Shown piece by piece: positions 17,701-24,571 of a stretch of DNA of 64,000 nucleotides (within the stretch, counting starts at the first letter, position 1; every line of letters begins with the position of its first letter). The DNA is from JAFECT01 sp035551675. GTDB taxonomy: Bacteria > Pseudomonadota > Alphaproteobacteria > Caulobacterales > Caulobacteraceae. Location of the stretch: contig DASZMV010000037.1 of the NCBI GenBank assembly GCA_035551675.1, positions 124,001-188,000 on the forward strand, written 5' to 3'. The position numbers were made by a program, and so were the translations under genes. The notes under the pieces are model-generated. The model saw only the letters and a program-made list of their open reading frames with translations, ran no database searches and was not told the DNA's origin.

Positions 17701-17946
17701 GCGGCGAGCACGATCGCGGCGCTCGACGCCGAGATTGCCGATCTCGTGCAGCTGGGCGTGCAATCCGACGAAGGCACACTGCTGCACCCGGTCCGGCTGC
17801 GTAGCCACCTCGCCTATCTCGCAGCCGATATCGAACTCGCCTACGCCAAGCCTTCGGCGGCGCAGTACGCGGTGTCAAAGGAGCTCGATGCCGAGGCGAA
17901 CAAAGGAGAGCGGAAGATCGACTCGGTATTGGCCTCGATCAAGTGA
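14785..17946 (+). CDS. Secreted multi-repeat BNR/Asp-box (VPS10/sortilin-like) protein
   Basis: A very large exported protein, 1053 residues. GTG 14785 is chosen because AAGGAG lies 7 bases before it; an ATG 30 bases upstream lacks such a site, and ATG 14806 is possible. A signal peptide runs to about PCRARA-DD. From there to about residue 750 there are eleven Asp-box (S-x-D-x-G-x-x-W) repeats, for example SSDAGTTW, STDGGNSW, STDAGEHW, SDDGGGSW, STDRGKTW, TSDYGRTW and SLDGGSNW, which fold as two beta-propellers of sortilin/sialidase type. The remaining 300 residues hold a beta-sandwich-like segment and a helical end rich in Glu/Lys/Ala. Sialidase catalytic residues are not evident, so a binding or periplasmic scaffold role is as likely as hydrolysis. 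It stands alone on its strand. Confidence 0.85.
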   Translation: MSYPIGFMRTIAMSAAFIVIVALQPCRARADDPPSADPVSKLTWRSVGPYIGGRVVAIDGVASQPNLFYMGTVDGGVWRSTDYGLEWKNITDKWPGASDSIGAVAVAPSNPNVIYAGTGESDIRGDMITGDGVYKSSDAGTTWSYAGLRETHTTMALLIDPHDPNTVYVASMGHVFVPGPERGVFKSTDGGNSWRKVLFVDDKTGVDGLVMDPNNPAVLYAAAWQAYRKPWQLSSGGPGSGIYKSTDAGEHWTNITQRPGFPGGVIGKIGLAVAPSNPNILYASVQAKDGGLFRSDDGGGSWKRVNANMQLRQRAFYYMAVFVDPKDPDTIYVPQVSGLFVSHDAGKTFATLHTPHGDNHIVWINPHNTDILLEGNDGGATVSTDRGKTWSSVHNQPTGQFYHVNLGDQFPFHIYGAQQDEGSFEGPSASADHKIDLSAWRPAAYGESTFVVPQPGDPKLTYGSGYYSIFLRHDPDTEQFQSVSPWPRYREGASAGDLEYRMAWTHPILFSPTDPKQLLVGSQYVMTSDDYGASWRTISPDLTRNDKSTEAPSGGPVDLDQSGAEIYPNISALAVSPLDGNVIWAGSSDGLVHVTTDAGHTWKQVTPNLPGWADISSIEPSHVDKATAYLTASRYMWDDFAPYVFKTSDYGRTWTPMTAGLPGDQYAFALRQDPNDADLLFLGTKNTVYASLDGGSNWRPLTLNLPHVQVRDIAINLRQGAVVVATHGRAFWVLDNLAVLEQLTRKPPSDDSGAFLLAPERAWLTKAYGKPEEPWQAKGAGVNPPFGATVYFRIPKQYDGRTPVKLTFADSNGAIIRSFDLHLKTQADAREQQEEAERDDPLMSPGEHKVKALQKLTTIEPGMNAFQWNLRYADATEVTGFYLPIAAGGLPDDVSGPVVAPGAYRVTLDYGGATTQQEFEVALDPRIKADAADLNARFALLMQIHGTLDQLDRTVNRAIEARERLAASGKPGAASTIAALDAEIADLVQLGVQSDEGTLLHPVRLRSHLAYLAADIELAYAKPSAAQYAVSKELDAEANKGERKIDSVLASIK

Positions 17947-17978
17947 GGAGTCTTGATCTTTGCAGCGCTCGCATGGAA

Positions 17979-18029
17979 TTGTGCAGCGCAACATTTTTTG
18001 CCTCGAGCCCTTGCTGCACTGCAGCATAA
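17979..18029. promoter_or_regulatory. TGC/GCA palindromes upstream of phaC: candidate PhaR sites
   Basis: Two palindromic elements occur between the BNR gene and the small ORF before phaC: TTGTGC-AGC-GCAACA (17979-17993) and CTGC-ACT-GCAG (18014-18024) inside TTGCTGCACTGCAGCATAA (18011-18029). PhaR, the PHA-responsive repressor of alphaproteobacteria, is known to bind TGC-rich palindromes of the CTGC-N3/4-GCAG type near phaC and phasin genes. The match here is by eye; phaR itself is not in the window. Confidence 0.55.
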
Positions 18030-18065
18030 GCGCTATGGAGCGGCCGCGTTCGACGGAGACCGCCT

Positions 18066-18245
18066 GTGCTGACCCTGCAAGCCCCCGCCCAAGCTGCCGA
18101 CCTCGTCATGCCCTGCGCCGCCAAGCCGGAAGCCATGGCGGCCGTCCCCGCCTGGGCCGAGGTCGATGCCGACGCGCTCCTGAAGTTTCTTTATGTCTCG
18201 CCGCGCCCGTGCGAGGCCCTGGACCGTCTGCTGACCGGCGCCTGA
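18066..18245 (+). CDS. Small ORF (59 aa) preceding phaC, unrecognised
   Basis: A 59-codon frame with a GTG start at 18066 and GGAGAC 8 bases upstream, ending 29 bases before phaC. The protein starts VLTLQAPAQAADLVMPC and ends in SPRPCEALDRLLTGA. Third codon positions are about 85% G or C, as in neighbouring real genes, which argues for translation. It is acidic-neutral, without a signal peptide or membrane helix, and has two cysteines. I do not recognise the family. It lies downstream of the PhaR-like palindromes and would be co-transcribed with phaC; it may be a leader peptide, a PHA-granule accessory, or a chance frame. Confidence 0.45.
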   Translation: MLTLQAPAQAADLVMPCAAKPEAMAAVPAWAEVDADALLKFLYVSPRPCEALDRLLTGA

Positions 18246-18274
18246 GATTTCCGGGCGACTCCTACGGGTGACCC

Positions 18275-20083
18275 ATGGCGACTGACCGCCCGACCGACTC
18301 CTCCCTCTGGTCCACGACCCCGAACCTGCCGGACGCCGACGCGGCCCGCGCGGCCCTTGCCGGGGTGTTCACCAATGCGCTCGACGCGGTGCGCCAACAG
18401 GCGAACCAGGCCCTGACCGGCGGCCCGGCCGTCGGCTTCGATCCCGCCGACAAGGTCCAGGCCTGGATGTCCTTCAGCCTGACCCTGATGACCCAGCCCC
18501 AGCGGGTGATGGACGCCCAGTTGAAGGCCTGGGGCGAGTGGTCCGAGTTGTGGAGCTCGACGCTCAGCCGCCTGTCCGGCCAGGCCGCGGCGCCGGCGAT
18601 CGAGCCGCAACGCGGCGACCGCCGCTTCTCCGATCCCGCCTGGTCGGCCGAGCCGATGTTCGACCACATCAAGCAGGCCTATCTGCTCGGCGCGCGCCAG
18701 CTCGTGGACCTCGTGGACGGCACGGACGGCCTCGACAGCGAAACCCGCACGCGCGTGAACTTCATGGTGCGCCAGTATCTCGACGCTGTGGCGCCGACCA
18801 ATTTCGCCGCCACCAATCCCGCCGTCGTTCGCCGCACCCTGGAAACCGGCGGCGTCAATCTTCTGACCGGTCTCGCCAACCTTTTGGCCGACGTCGCCGC
18901 GGGCGAGGGCGTCGTCGCGCGCCGCGCCAACGATCCGTTCGAGATCGGCGTCACCATCGCCGCGACGCCTGGCGCGGTGGTGTTCCGCAACGACCTGCTC
19001 GAACTGATCCAGTACACGCCGAGCACCAAACAGGCGTCGCGCCGGCCGATGCTCTACGTCCCGCCGCTGGTGAACAAATACTACCTGATGGACCTGCAGC
19101 CGAAGTCGAGCCTGATGAAATGGCTGGTCGAACAGGGCCGCACGGTGTTCGTCATCTCCTGGGTCAACCCCGGGGCCGAGCTGCGCGACAAGGACCTCGC
19201 GAGTTATGTGACCGAAGGCGTGGTCGCGGCCATGGACGCGGCGGCGAAGGCCACCGGCGAAAACGACGCGGACCTCGTCGGCTTCTGCATGGGCGGCACG
19301 CTCGCGGCCACGACGGCGGGCTATCTGGCGAGCAAGGGCGAGGGGGATCGGGTCGGTTCGCTGACGCTGATCGGCACGCTGCTGGATTTCAGCGAACTCG
19401 GCGAATGGTCGGTGTTCACCAGCGCGGGCGATCTCTCGGCGCTGCGTCGAACCGTGACGCCCAAGGGCTACATCGACAGCCACGAACTGCAGCAGCTGTT
19501 CAGCCTGATGCGCGCCAACGACCTGATCTGGTCATCGGTGGTGAACCACTATCTGCTGGATAAGGAAGCGCCGCCCTCCGACATTCTCTACTGGTTCGCC
19601 GACGGCGCGCGCATTCCCGCCGCCTTCCTGACCAGCTACGGCGAGCTGATTCTGAAGGGCAATCGGCTGCGCGAGCCCGGCGGCGTCGTCATCGACGGCG
19701 TACCGCTCGATCTTCGCAAGGTGAAGGCGCCGGTGATGCTGGTGTCGCTGAAGGACGATCACGTCTCGGCATGGGCGGCGACCTATTCGGGCGCCAAGTT
19801 GTTCGGCGGCGACACGCGCTTCGTGCTCGGCGGCTCGGGCCACAACGCCGGCGTGATCAATCCGCCGTCGGCCAATAAGCACGGCTTCTGGACCAACGAC
19901 GCCCTGCCGGACGAAGCCCGGGCGTGGATGGACGGTGCGGTAAAGAACGACGGTTCCTGGTGGCCCGCATGGCAGGCCTGGCTCACCGGCCTCGATGACG
20001 CGCTGGTTGCGGCGCGCGAGCCGGGCGCAGGCCCCCTGAAGGCGATCGAACCCGCGCCGGGTTCCTACGTCCGCGCCCGCTGA
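18275..20083 (+). CDS. phaC: Class I poly(R)-hydroxyalkanoate synthase
   Basis: A 602-residue polymerase of (R)-3-hydroxyacyl-CoA into polyhydroxyalkanoate storage granules. The catalytic triad is complete: Cys338 in the modified lipase box GFCMGGT, Asp495 in LKDDHVSAW and His523 in GGSGHNAGVINPP. The N-terminal PhaC domain occupies about 60-230 and the alpha/beta hydrolase domain 250-580, with the usual YVPPLVNKYYLMDL. The length fits class I enzymes, which act without PhaE. ATG 18275 follows a short gap after the small ORF. PhaR-like palindromes lie upstream; no phaA, phaB, phaP or phaR genes are in the window. The alpha/beta hydrolase that follows may act on lipid or polyester. Confidence 0.95.
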   Translation: MATDRPTDSSLWSTTPNLPDADAARAALAGVFTNALDAVRQQANQALTGGPAVGFDPADKVQAWMSFSLTLMTQPQRVMDAQLKAWGEWSELWSSTLSRLSGQAAAPAIEPQRGDRRFSDPAWSAEPMFDHIKQAYLLGARQLVDLVDGTDGLDSETRTRVNFMVRQYLDAVAPTNFAATNPAVVRRTLETGGVNLLTGLANLLADVAAGEGVVARRANDPFEIGVTIAATPGAVVFRNDLLELIQYTPSTKQASRRPMLYVPPLVNKYYLMDLQPKSSLMKWLVEQGRTVFVISWVNPGAELRDKDLASYVTEGVVAAMDAAAKATGENDADLVGFCMGGTLAATTAGYLASKGEGDRVGSLTLIGTLLDFSELGEWSVFTSAGDLSALRRTVTPKGYIDSHELQQLFSLMRANDLIWSSVVNHYLLDKEAPPSDILYWFADGARIPAAFLTSYGELILKGNRLREPGGVVIDGVPLDLRKVKAPVMLVSLKDDHVSAWAATYSGAKLFGGDTRFVLGGSGHNAGVINPPSANKHGFWTNDALPDEARAWMDGAVKNDGSWWPAWQAWLTGLDDALVAAREPGAGPLKAIEPAPGSYVRAR

Positions 20084-20130
20084 GAGCGCAAGGGTTTGAC
20101 GATTCGCCGGAAACCGGCTGCAAGGGGCGT

Positions 20131-20829
20131 ATGATCCATACGCGTCCCAGTTCCGATTCCGGCCCCCCGCATCTCGCCTACACCCTCACCGAAGGCCCCC
20201 GCTGCGCCCTCGAACTCGCCGGCCTGTTTATCAGCGCGCCCTTTCTGGCGTTCGAGCCGCGCGGACACGGCGAGAAGGTGATCGTGCTTCCGGGCTTCTC
20301 GCTCGACGACCATTCGACCCTGGTGCTGCGCGCCTATCTGACCTGGCTGGGTTACCAGGCCCATGCGCTGGGCGCGGGTCACAACTTCGGCCGCCGCACC
20401 TTCGGCGAAGAGAACCAACGGCTGACCAAACTGGTCGCCGACATCCGCGGCGACGACAAGGTCGCCCTCATCGGCCACAGCCTCGGCGGCGCGCTCGCCC
20501 GCGAATACGCGCGCGAACACCCCGCACAAGTCTCGCGCGTCATCACCCTCGGCAGCCCTTACGCCGGTGACGAGACCAGCATGCCGACGCCGGTCGTGTG
20601 GTTGCGCCGCTCGCTCACCAGCGAGGATCCGTACGCCACGCCGGACCGTTCGCCGCTTCCCGTGCCTCACACCGCGATCTTCAGCGAAAGCGACGGCATC
20701 GTCGCCGCCTTCGACTGCCGTGACGAAAGCGACGGCGCCGACAATGTGGTGGTGGTCGGCAGCCACGTGGGCCTGGTCATCAACGCCCAGGTCTTCCGCG
20801 CCATCGCGGAGCGGTTGGCGCGCGACTGA
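20131..20829 (+). CDS. Alpha/beta hydrolase (lipase-like)
   Basis: A 232-residue soluble alpha/beta hydrolase, 47 bases after phaC on the same strand. The nucleophile elbow is IGHSLGGALAREYAREHP (Ser in GHSLGG near 117), the acid is likely Asp in ESDGIVAAFDC, and the His is in GSHVGLVIN. The N-terminus LPGFSLDDHST holds the oxyanion turn. There is no signal peptide. The cap is small, as in Bacillus LipA-like or PGAP1-like lipases. Position next to phaC allows a role in PHA or lipid turnover, but the usual PHA depolymerase signatures are absent, so the substrate stays open. Confidence 0.85.
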   Translation: MIHTRPSSDSGPPHLAYTLTEGPRCALELAGLFISAPFLAFEPRGHGEKVIVLPGFSLDDHSTLVLRAYLTWLGYQAHALGAGHNFGRRTFGEENQRLTKLVADIRGDDKVALIGHSLGGALAREYAREHPAQVSRVITLGSPYAGDETSMPTPVVWLRRSLTSEDPYATPDRSPLPVPHTAIFSESDGIVAAFDCRDESDGADNVVVVGSHVGLVINAQVFRAIAERLARD

Positions 20830-20881
20830 AACGAAATCGAGCGGCCGGGCGTTGGTCTCGGCTTCACGTCGGACTTTATCC

Positions 20882-21319
20882 ATGGCGCATCCCCTCGCCA
20901 CCATCGGCTACGAACAGCAGACCCAGGACGCCGTGATCGGTCGCCTGAAGCAGGCCGGCGTCGACCTGTTGATCGATGTGCGCGCCGTCGCCGCGTCGCG
21001 CCGAGCGGGCTTTTCGAAGCGGGTGCTCGCCGCGAGCCTGGAGGCGGAGGGGATCGAATATTTGCACCTGCGCCAGCTCGGCACGCCCAAGCCGGGACGT
21101 GAGGCGGCGCGGCATGGCCGCATCGCGGAAATGCGCGCCATCTTCGAGACCCATCTCGAGGAGCCGGGTGCGCAACTCGAACTCGCGCGGGCGACGGAGC
21201 TGGCGTCGCAACGAAGGGCCGCCTTGCTCTGTTACGAGGCCGACGCTAACGGCTGCCACAGGAAAATCGTGGCTGAGCGCATCTGCGAACGGCTGGGCTG
21301 CGCGATCGTCGATCTCTGA
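20882..21319 (+). CDS. DUF488 family protein
   Basis: A 145-residue DUF488 protein. It has the typical start ATIGYE, the strand IDVRAVAASRRAGFS, then YLHLRQLGTPK and the C-terminal LLCYEADANGCHRKIVAERI with the conserved Cys-His pair. The family is widespread and uncharacterised; a nuclease or nucleic-acid role has been proposed for some members. ATG 20882 is chosen; the frame is open upstream through the hydrolase gene but only as a shadow. It may be co-transcribed with argE downstream (38-base gap). Confidence 0.85.
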   Translation: MAHPLATIGYEQQTQDAVIGRLKQAGVDLLIDVRAVAASRRAGFSKRVLAASLEAEGIEYLHLRQLGTPKPGREAARHGRIAEMRAIFETHLEEPGAQLELARATELASQRRAALLCYEADANGCHRKIVAERICERLGCAIVDL

Positions 21320-21357
21320 GGCTCGCGGACAGCGCGCGGGTAGGCTAAAGCCGTCCC

Positions 21358-22530
21358 ATGGCCGACACCCTCGCCGCGACCGCGACCGAATATCTGCGCC
21401 GGCTGGTGGCGTTCGACACCACGTCGCGCGGCTCGAACCTGGCGCTGATCGACTACGTCGAGGCCGAGCTTGCGAAGCACGGCGCGCGTTCGGTGCGCAT
21501 TCCCAACGAGGCCGGCGACAAGGCTAACCTGTTGGCTCTTATCGGGCCCGAGGCCGACGGTGGCGTGGTGCTGTCGGGCCATACGGACGTGGTGCCGGTG
21601 GACGGCCAGCCCTGGACATCGGATCCGTGGACGCTCACCGACAAGGGCGACGGGCGGCTCTACGGACGCGGCGCCTGCGATATGAAGGCTTTCATCGCGC
21701 TCGCGCTCGCCGCCGCGCCGCTGTTCGCCGAAGCGGACCTGAAACGGCCGGTGCATTTCGCCTTTACTTATGACGAAGAGATCGGCTGTCTCGGCGCGCC
21801 GCATCTGATCCGCAAGCTGGTCGCGCACGGGCCGCAACCGCGCCTGGTCATCGTCGGCGAACCGACCAGCATGCAGCTGGTCACCGCGCACAAGTCGATC
21901 ACCGTCTTCACCGTCACCGTCACCGGACGCGAGGCGCACTCGTCGCAGCCGCATCTCGGGGTCTCGGCGACCATGGAGGCGGCGCGGCTGGTCGCCTTCA
22001 TCGGCGACCTGGCCAAGCGGCTCGACGACGAGGCGGACGCGCGCTCGCCGTTCCTGCCCAAGGGCCCGACCCTGACCGTGGGCCTGATCAACGGCGGCAC
22101 GGCGTCGAACATCCTCGCCCGCGAATGCAGGTTCACCAGCGACCTGCGCGCGCCCGCCGCCTACGATCCCGAGACCGTGCTGGCGCCGGTGCGCGAACGC
22201 GTCGAAGCGGTCGACCGCCAATTGAAGGCGCGTTTTCCGGGCTGCGGCGCCGCACTCGAGGTGCTGCGCAGCGCGCCGCCCCTGACCCCCGAACCCGACA
22301 GCGAAGCCGAAGCCCTGGTGCGCAGCCTGACCGGCGACAATAGTCCAGGGCGCGCCGTCGCCTACGCCGCCGAGGCCGGCCAGTTCCAGGGCGCGGGCTT
22401 CTCTACCGTCATCTGCGGCCCCGGCTCCATCGATCAGGCGCACCAGCCCGACGAATATATCGACAAGGCGCAGATCGAGCGCGGCGCCGCCTTCATGGCG
22501 CGGCTGGCGGAGTCGCTGTCCGAAAGCTGA
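21358..22530 (+). CDS. argE: Acetylornithine deacetylase
   Basis: A 390-residue M20 metallohydrolase that removes acetate from N-acetylornithine in arginine synthesis. Zinc ligands and catalytic residues are visible: SGHTDVVPVDGQPWTSDPW (His and the catalytic Asp), GRGACDMKAFIALALA (bridging Asp), FTYDEEIGCLGA (Glu base and ligand), VGEPTS (Asp/Glu ligand) and the C-terminal GPGSIDQAHQPDEY (His). The HTDVVPVDGQ and GACDMKGF-type wording fits the ArgE branch better than DapE. The dimerisation lid lies about 175-290. The gene is self-standing, followed by a convergent GFA gene. Confidence 0.88.
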   Translation: MADTLAATATEYLRRLVAFDTTSRGSNLALIDYVEAELAKHGARSVRIPNEAGDKANLLALIGPEADGGVVLSGHTDVVPVDGQPWTSDPWTLTDKGDGRLYGRGACDMKAFIALALAAAPLFAEADLKRPVHFAFTYDEEIGCLGAPHLIRKLVAHGPQPRLVIVGEPTSMQLVTAHKSITVFTVTVTGREAHSSQPHLGVSATMEAARLVAFIGDLAKRLDDEADARSPFLPKGPTLTVGLINGGTASNILARECRFTSDLRAPAAYDPETVLAPVRERVEAVDRQLKARFPGCGAALEVLRSAPPLTPEPDSEAEALVRSLTGDNSPGRAVAYAAEAGQFQGAGFSTVICGPGSIDQAHQPDEYIDKAQIERGAAFMARLAESLSES

Positions 22531-22539
22531 ACGGTGCGG

Positions 22540-22962
22540 CTATTCCGCCATCGTCTCGCCGGAGCCGCCGAACTCCGCGGGGAAGTCCTTCAGCTTGGGC
22601 AGGCCGTCCTTCATCGGCAGGACGCACTCCTGATAGTTCACATGCACGCCGGCGCTGAACGGGAGGTCGGGGAGGGTGGCGGCGAACACGTCGACCATGG
22701 CGAGCGGCGGATGGTTGGCCATCAGGTGGCCCCCGCATTTGACGCAGTACTTGCGCTCGCTCATCGCAGTCTTGGCGTAGGTGGCTAGGTTCTCTTCGCC
22801 CGCGACCACCTTCACCGATTCGGGCTTCCAAAGGCTGAAGGCGTTGACCGGCCCGCCCGACCACGACCGGCACGAGCGGCAGTGGCAGTACCCCATGGCT
22901 TCGGGCGCGCCCTCGGCTTCCAGACGCACGGCTCCGCAGAAACATTCACCCTTGAAGGTCAT
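22540..22962 (-). CDS. GFA/CENP-V family zinc protein
   Basis: A 140-residue GFA-fold protein (glutathione-dependent formaldehyde-activating enzyme-like). Start ATG 22962 is preferred because GGAGA lies 9 bases upstream; an in-frame ATG at 22995 has less support. Zinc ligands are in place: GECFCGAV (Cys-x-Cys), GYCHCRSC (three Cys) and KYCVKCGGH (Cys-x-x-Cys). Members bind one structural and often one catalytic zinc; many are carbon-sulphur lyases of unknown substrate. Length is ordinary. It converges with argE across 9 bases and has no functional partner nearby. Confidence 0.88.
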   Translation of the reverse strand: MTFKGECFCGAVRLEAEGAPEAMGYCHCRSCRSWSGGPVNAFSLWKPESVKVVAGEENLATYAKTAMSERKYCVKCGGHLMANHPPLAMVDVFAATLPDLPFSAGVHVNYQECVLPMKDGLPKLKDFPAEFGGSGETMAE

Positions 22963-23201
22963 CGCCCGTTCTCCGGTTTTTGGAGCCCCGTTCATAGCCG
23001 AAAACGAACGATGTTATCCAGCACGAAACCGCCAAGTTCGGTGACGCGGTTCCGCCGAGCTTTCGGCAAAGCTTCAATGGATACAGGGGCGAAGCCGTTA
23101 CGGAACCAACGTTCCGCCGCGCCGTTTCTGGCCCACCCGAGAGGGTATTCTCGCGGCCGGCCGCTGCTCCCTTCGCGACCGCCGCTTCAAGGAGGTATCA
23201 G

Positions 23202-23477
23202 ATGATTTCCGTGAAGAAGACCATCACCACCGGCGTGGCCGCGGTGTTGGGCGTCGGCGCCCTGTCGATGGCGGTTCCGGCTTCGGCCTATGTGGTGTGC
23301 AACGCGGCCGGCGATTGCTGGCGCACGCACCGCCACTACGACTACCAGCCGAACTTCGGCGTCACCGTCTATGACGACAACTGGTATCGCGCGCACCGTC
23401 ACGACCGCGCCTATCATTGGCGCGGCTGGCACGACAACCGCGGCTACTACCGCGACGGCGTGTGGATCAGCTTCTGA
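23202..23477 (+). CDS. Small secreted His/Tyr/Trp-rich protein
   Basis: A 91-residue exported protein. ATG 23202 follows an excellent AAGGAGG site 7 bases away. A signal peptide (KKTITTGVAAVLGVGALSMA, cleavage after ASA) is followed by about 60 residues rich in His, Tyr, Trp, Arg and Asp, including CWRTHRHYDY and YHWRGWHDNRGYY. Two cysteines (VVCNAAGDCW) could form a disulphide. Proteins like this are common and unstudied in Caulobacterales-type genomes; metal binding is possible from the composition but not shown. It is followed by a strong hairpin. Confidence 0.75.
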   Translation: MISVKKTITTGVAAVLGVGALSMAVPASAYVVCNAAGDCWRTHRHYDYQPNFGVTVYDDNWYRAHRHDRAYHWRGWHDNRGYYRDGVWISF

Positions 23478-23536
23478 TCCCGTGACGCCTGGGCCAGGCT
23501 GCGGGTCCGAAGCGTCATATCTGATGTAAACGGGTA

Positions 23537-23567
23537 GCGGCCCCGGCGATCGGATCGCCGGGGCCGC
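23537..23567. terminator. Strong GC-rich hairpin between convergent genes
   Basis: A 14-base perfect stem, GCGGCCCCGGCGAT (23537-23550) and ATCGCCGGGGCCGC (23554-23567) with a 3-base loop, lies between the small secreted gene and the convergent cold-shock gene. There is only a broken T-rich tail (CTCTGTTCTGTT), so it may act on both strands, stabilising 3' ends as well as terminating. Confidence 0.65.
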
Positions 23568-23678
23568 GCTCTGTTCTGTTCATGACCCCGGCCAAACGTC
23601 CAGAAGACGTCTTGCCGGGTTCAAAGCTTGTGGAAGAGAGCGGCCCCTGGCGGCCAAGAGACTTCAGGGCTCGGCGCC

Positions 23679-23891
23679 TCAGGCGTCGGGAGCGCGCAGG
23701 TTGGTGGCGGACTCGCGGCCGTCACGGCCCTTTTCGAGATCGTAGCTGATGCGGTCGCCTTCCTGCGGGTCGCCGTGGCCCGCACGCTCGACGGCGCTCA
23801 CGTGAACGAACACGTCCTTCCCGCCGTCCTCCGGCTGAATGAAGCCAAATCCCTTGGTGGGATTGTACCATTTAACGAGGCCGGTGGGCAT
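23679..23891 (-). CDS. Cold-shock domain protein (CspA family)
   Basis: A 70-residue single-domain nucleic-acid chaperone. The RNP1 motif is KGFGFIQ and the RNP2 motif DVFVHVSAVER, in a complete five-strand OB fold from VKWYNPTKG to ATNLRAP. The start is ATG 23891 with TGGAG 9 bases upstream. Cold-shock proteins melt RNA secondary structure; without an expression signal I cannot say whether this copy is cold-induced, growth-phase-induced or constitutive. A long gene-free region lies upstream and could contain a structured leader. Confidence 0.92.
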   Translation of the reverse strand: MPTGLVKWYNPTKGFGFIQPEDGGKDVFVHVSAVERAGHGDPQEGDRISYDLEKGRDGRESATNLRAPDA

Positions 23892-24571
23892 TTCAGATAT
23901 CTCCAGAGAAGTAGAGCCGTGCGGTTACCCCAGGCCGGGGCGCGCTGCAACCTTACGCCGCCACGATTTTCAGCGCCGGGCGCCGCTTTTTGCGGCTCAG
24001 GTTTTGCCTCGGGGCGAATCAGCAGCCGGCGGCGCCTCGATCCGGGCTTCGGAATCGCCAGCGGAACCGTTGTGGCGGGAAGGGTGTTTTCAAGTCTAGC
24101 GGGGCCGCGTCTGAGGTTTCCCGCCGGCAGTACAGGCGCGTCGTCGGAAGGCTGGCAGACGAAGCGCTCATACCCGTAACGCCGGTCGCTAGCTGGCCTC
24201 GCCGATTCACCTTGTCTGCTATGGACTTCAGTGTGTTTCGCAGGCCGCTTCTCCAGTCGTTCTCGCTGGAGGGGAAAAGCGCTTGAGGCCACTTGACGCT
24301 CTGTTATGCGTTGGTCAAAGGAGCTTAAGCGCTCTAAGAAGGAGCGCAGGGCTGAGAACCGCCTCGGCGGGAGGAACCCAAGCGTCTTTGTTACAAGCGG
24401 GACGGCCCCAGGGCCCAACCCGTTGAGGCTGGGCGCAGGCAGGAGCGTGTCGAGGACGTCACTGGACCTTCCAGGGACAGCTTTGGGGCGTATTGAATTC
24501 TTTTAGGGTGGAAACGCTTTCGCGCTACGCCCATGGTCCAACGGTCCGACCAAACCAGGAACTGGCGAACG
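23892..24571. other. 680-base gap between divergent csp and exbB, no gene seen
   Basis: It must contain the promoters and leaders of the cold-shock gene (minus) and exbB (plus). Short open frames on both strands have arginine/serine-rich, unconserved-looking products and lack ribosome sites. A small hairpin GCCGC-TTTTT-GCGGC lies at 23982-23996. I did not find an SRP RNA, 6S, tmRNA or RNase P core, nor a Fur-type box before exbB. A non-coding RNA or cold-responsive leader remains possible. Confidence 0.5.

Noticed and set aside
23798..24418. 206-codon minus-strand frame overlapping the cold-shock gene
   Set aside because: The product is Arg/Pro/Ser-rich and overlaps the clear cold-shock gene in another frame; no ribosome site.
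24306..24506. 66-codon plus-strand frame with a basic N-terminus (KELKRSKKERRAENR)
   Set aside because: I checked whether it could be ribosomal protein S21, often near csp genes; the wording does not match and no ribosome site precedes it.
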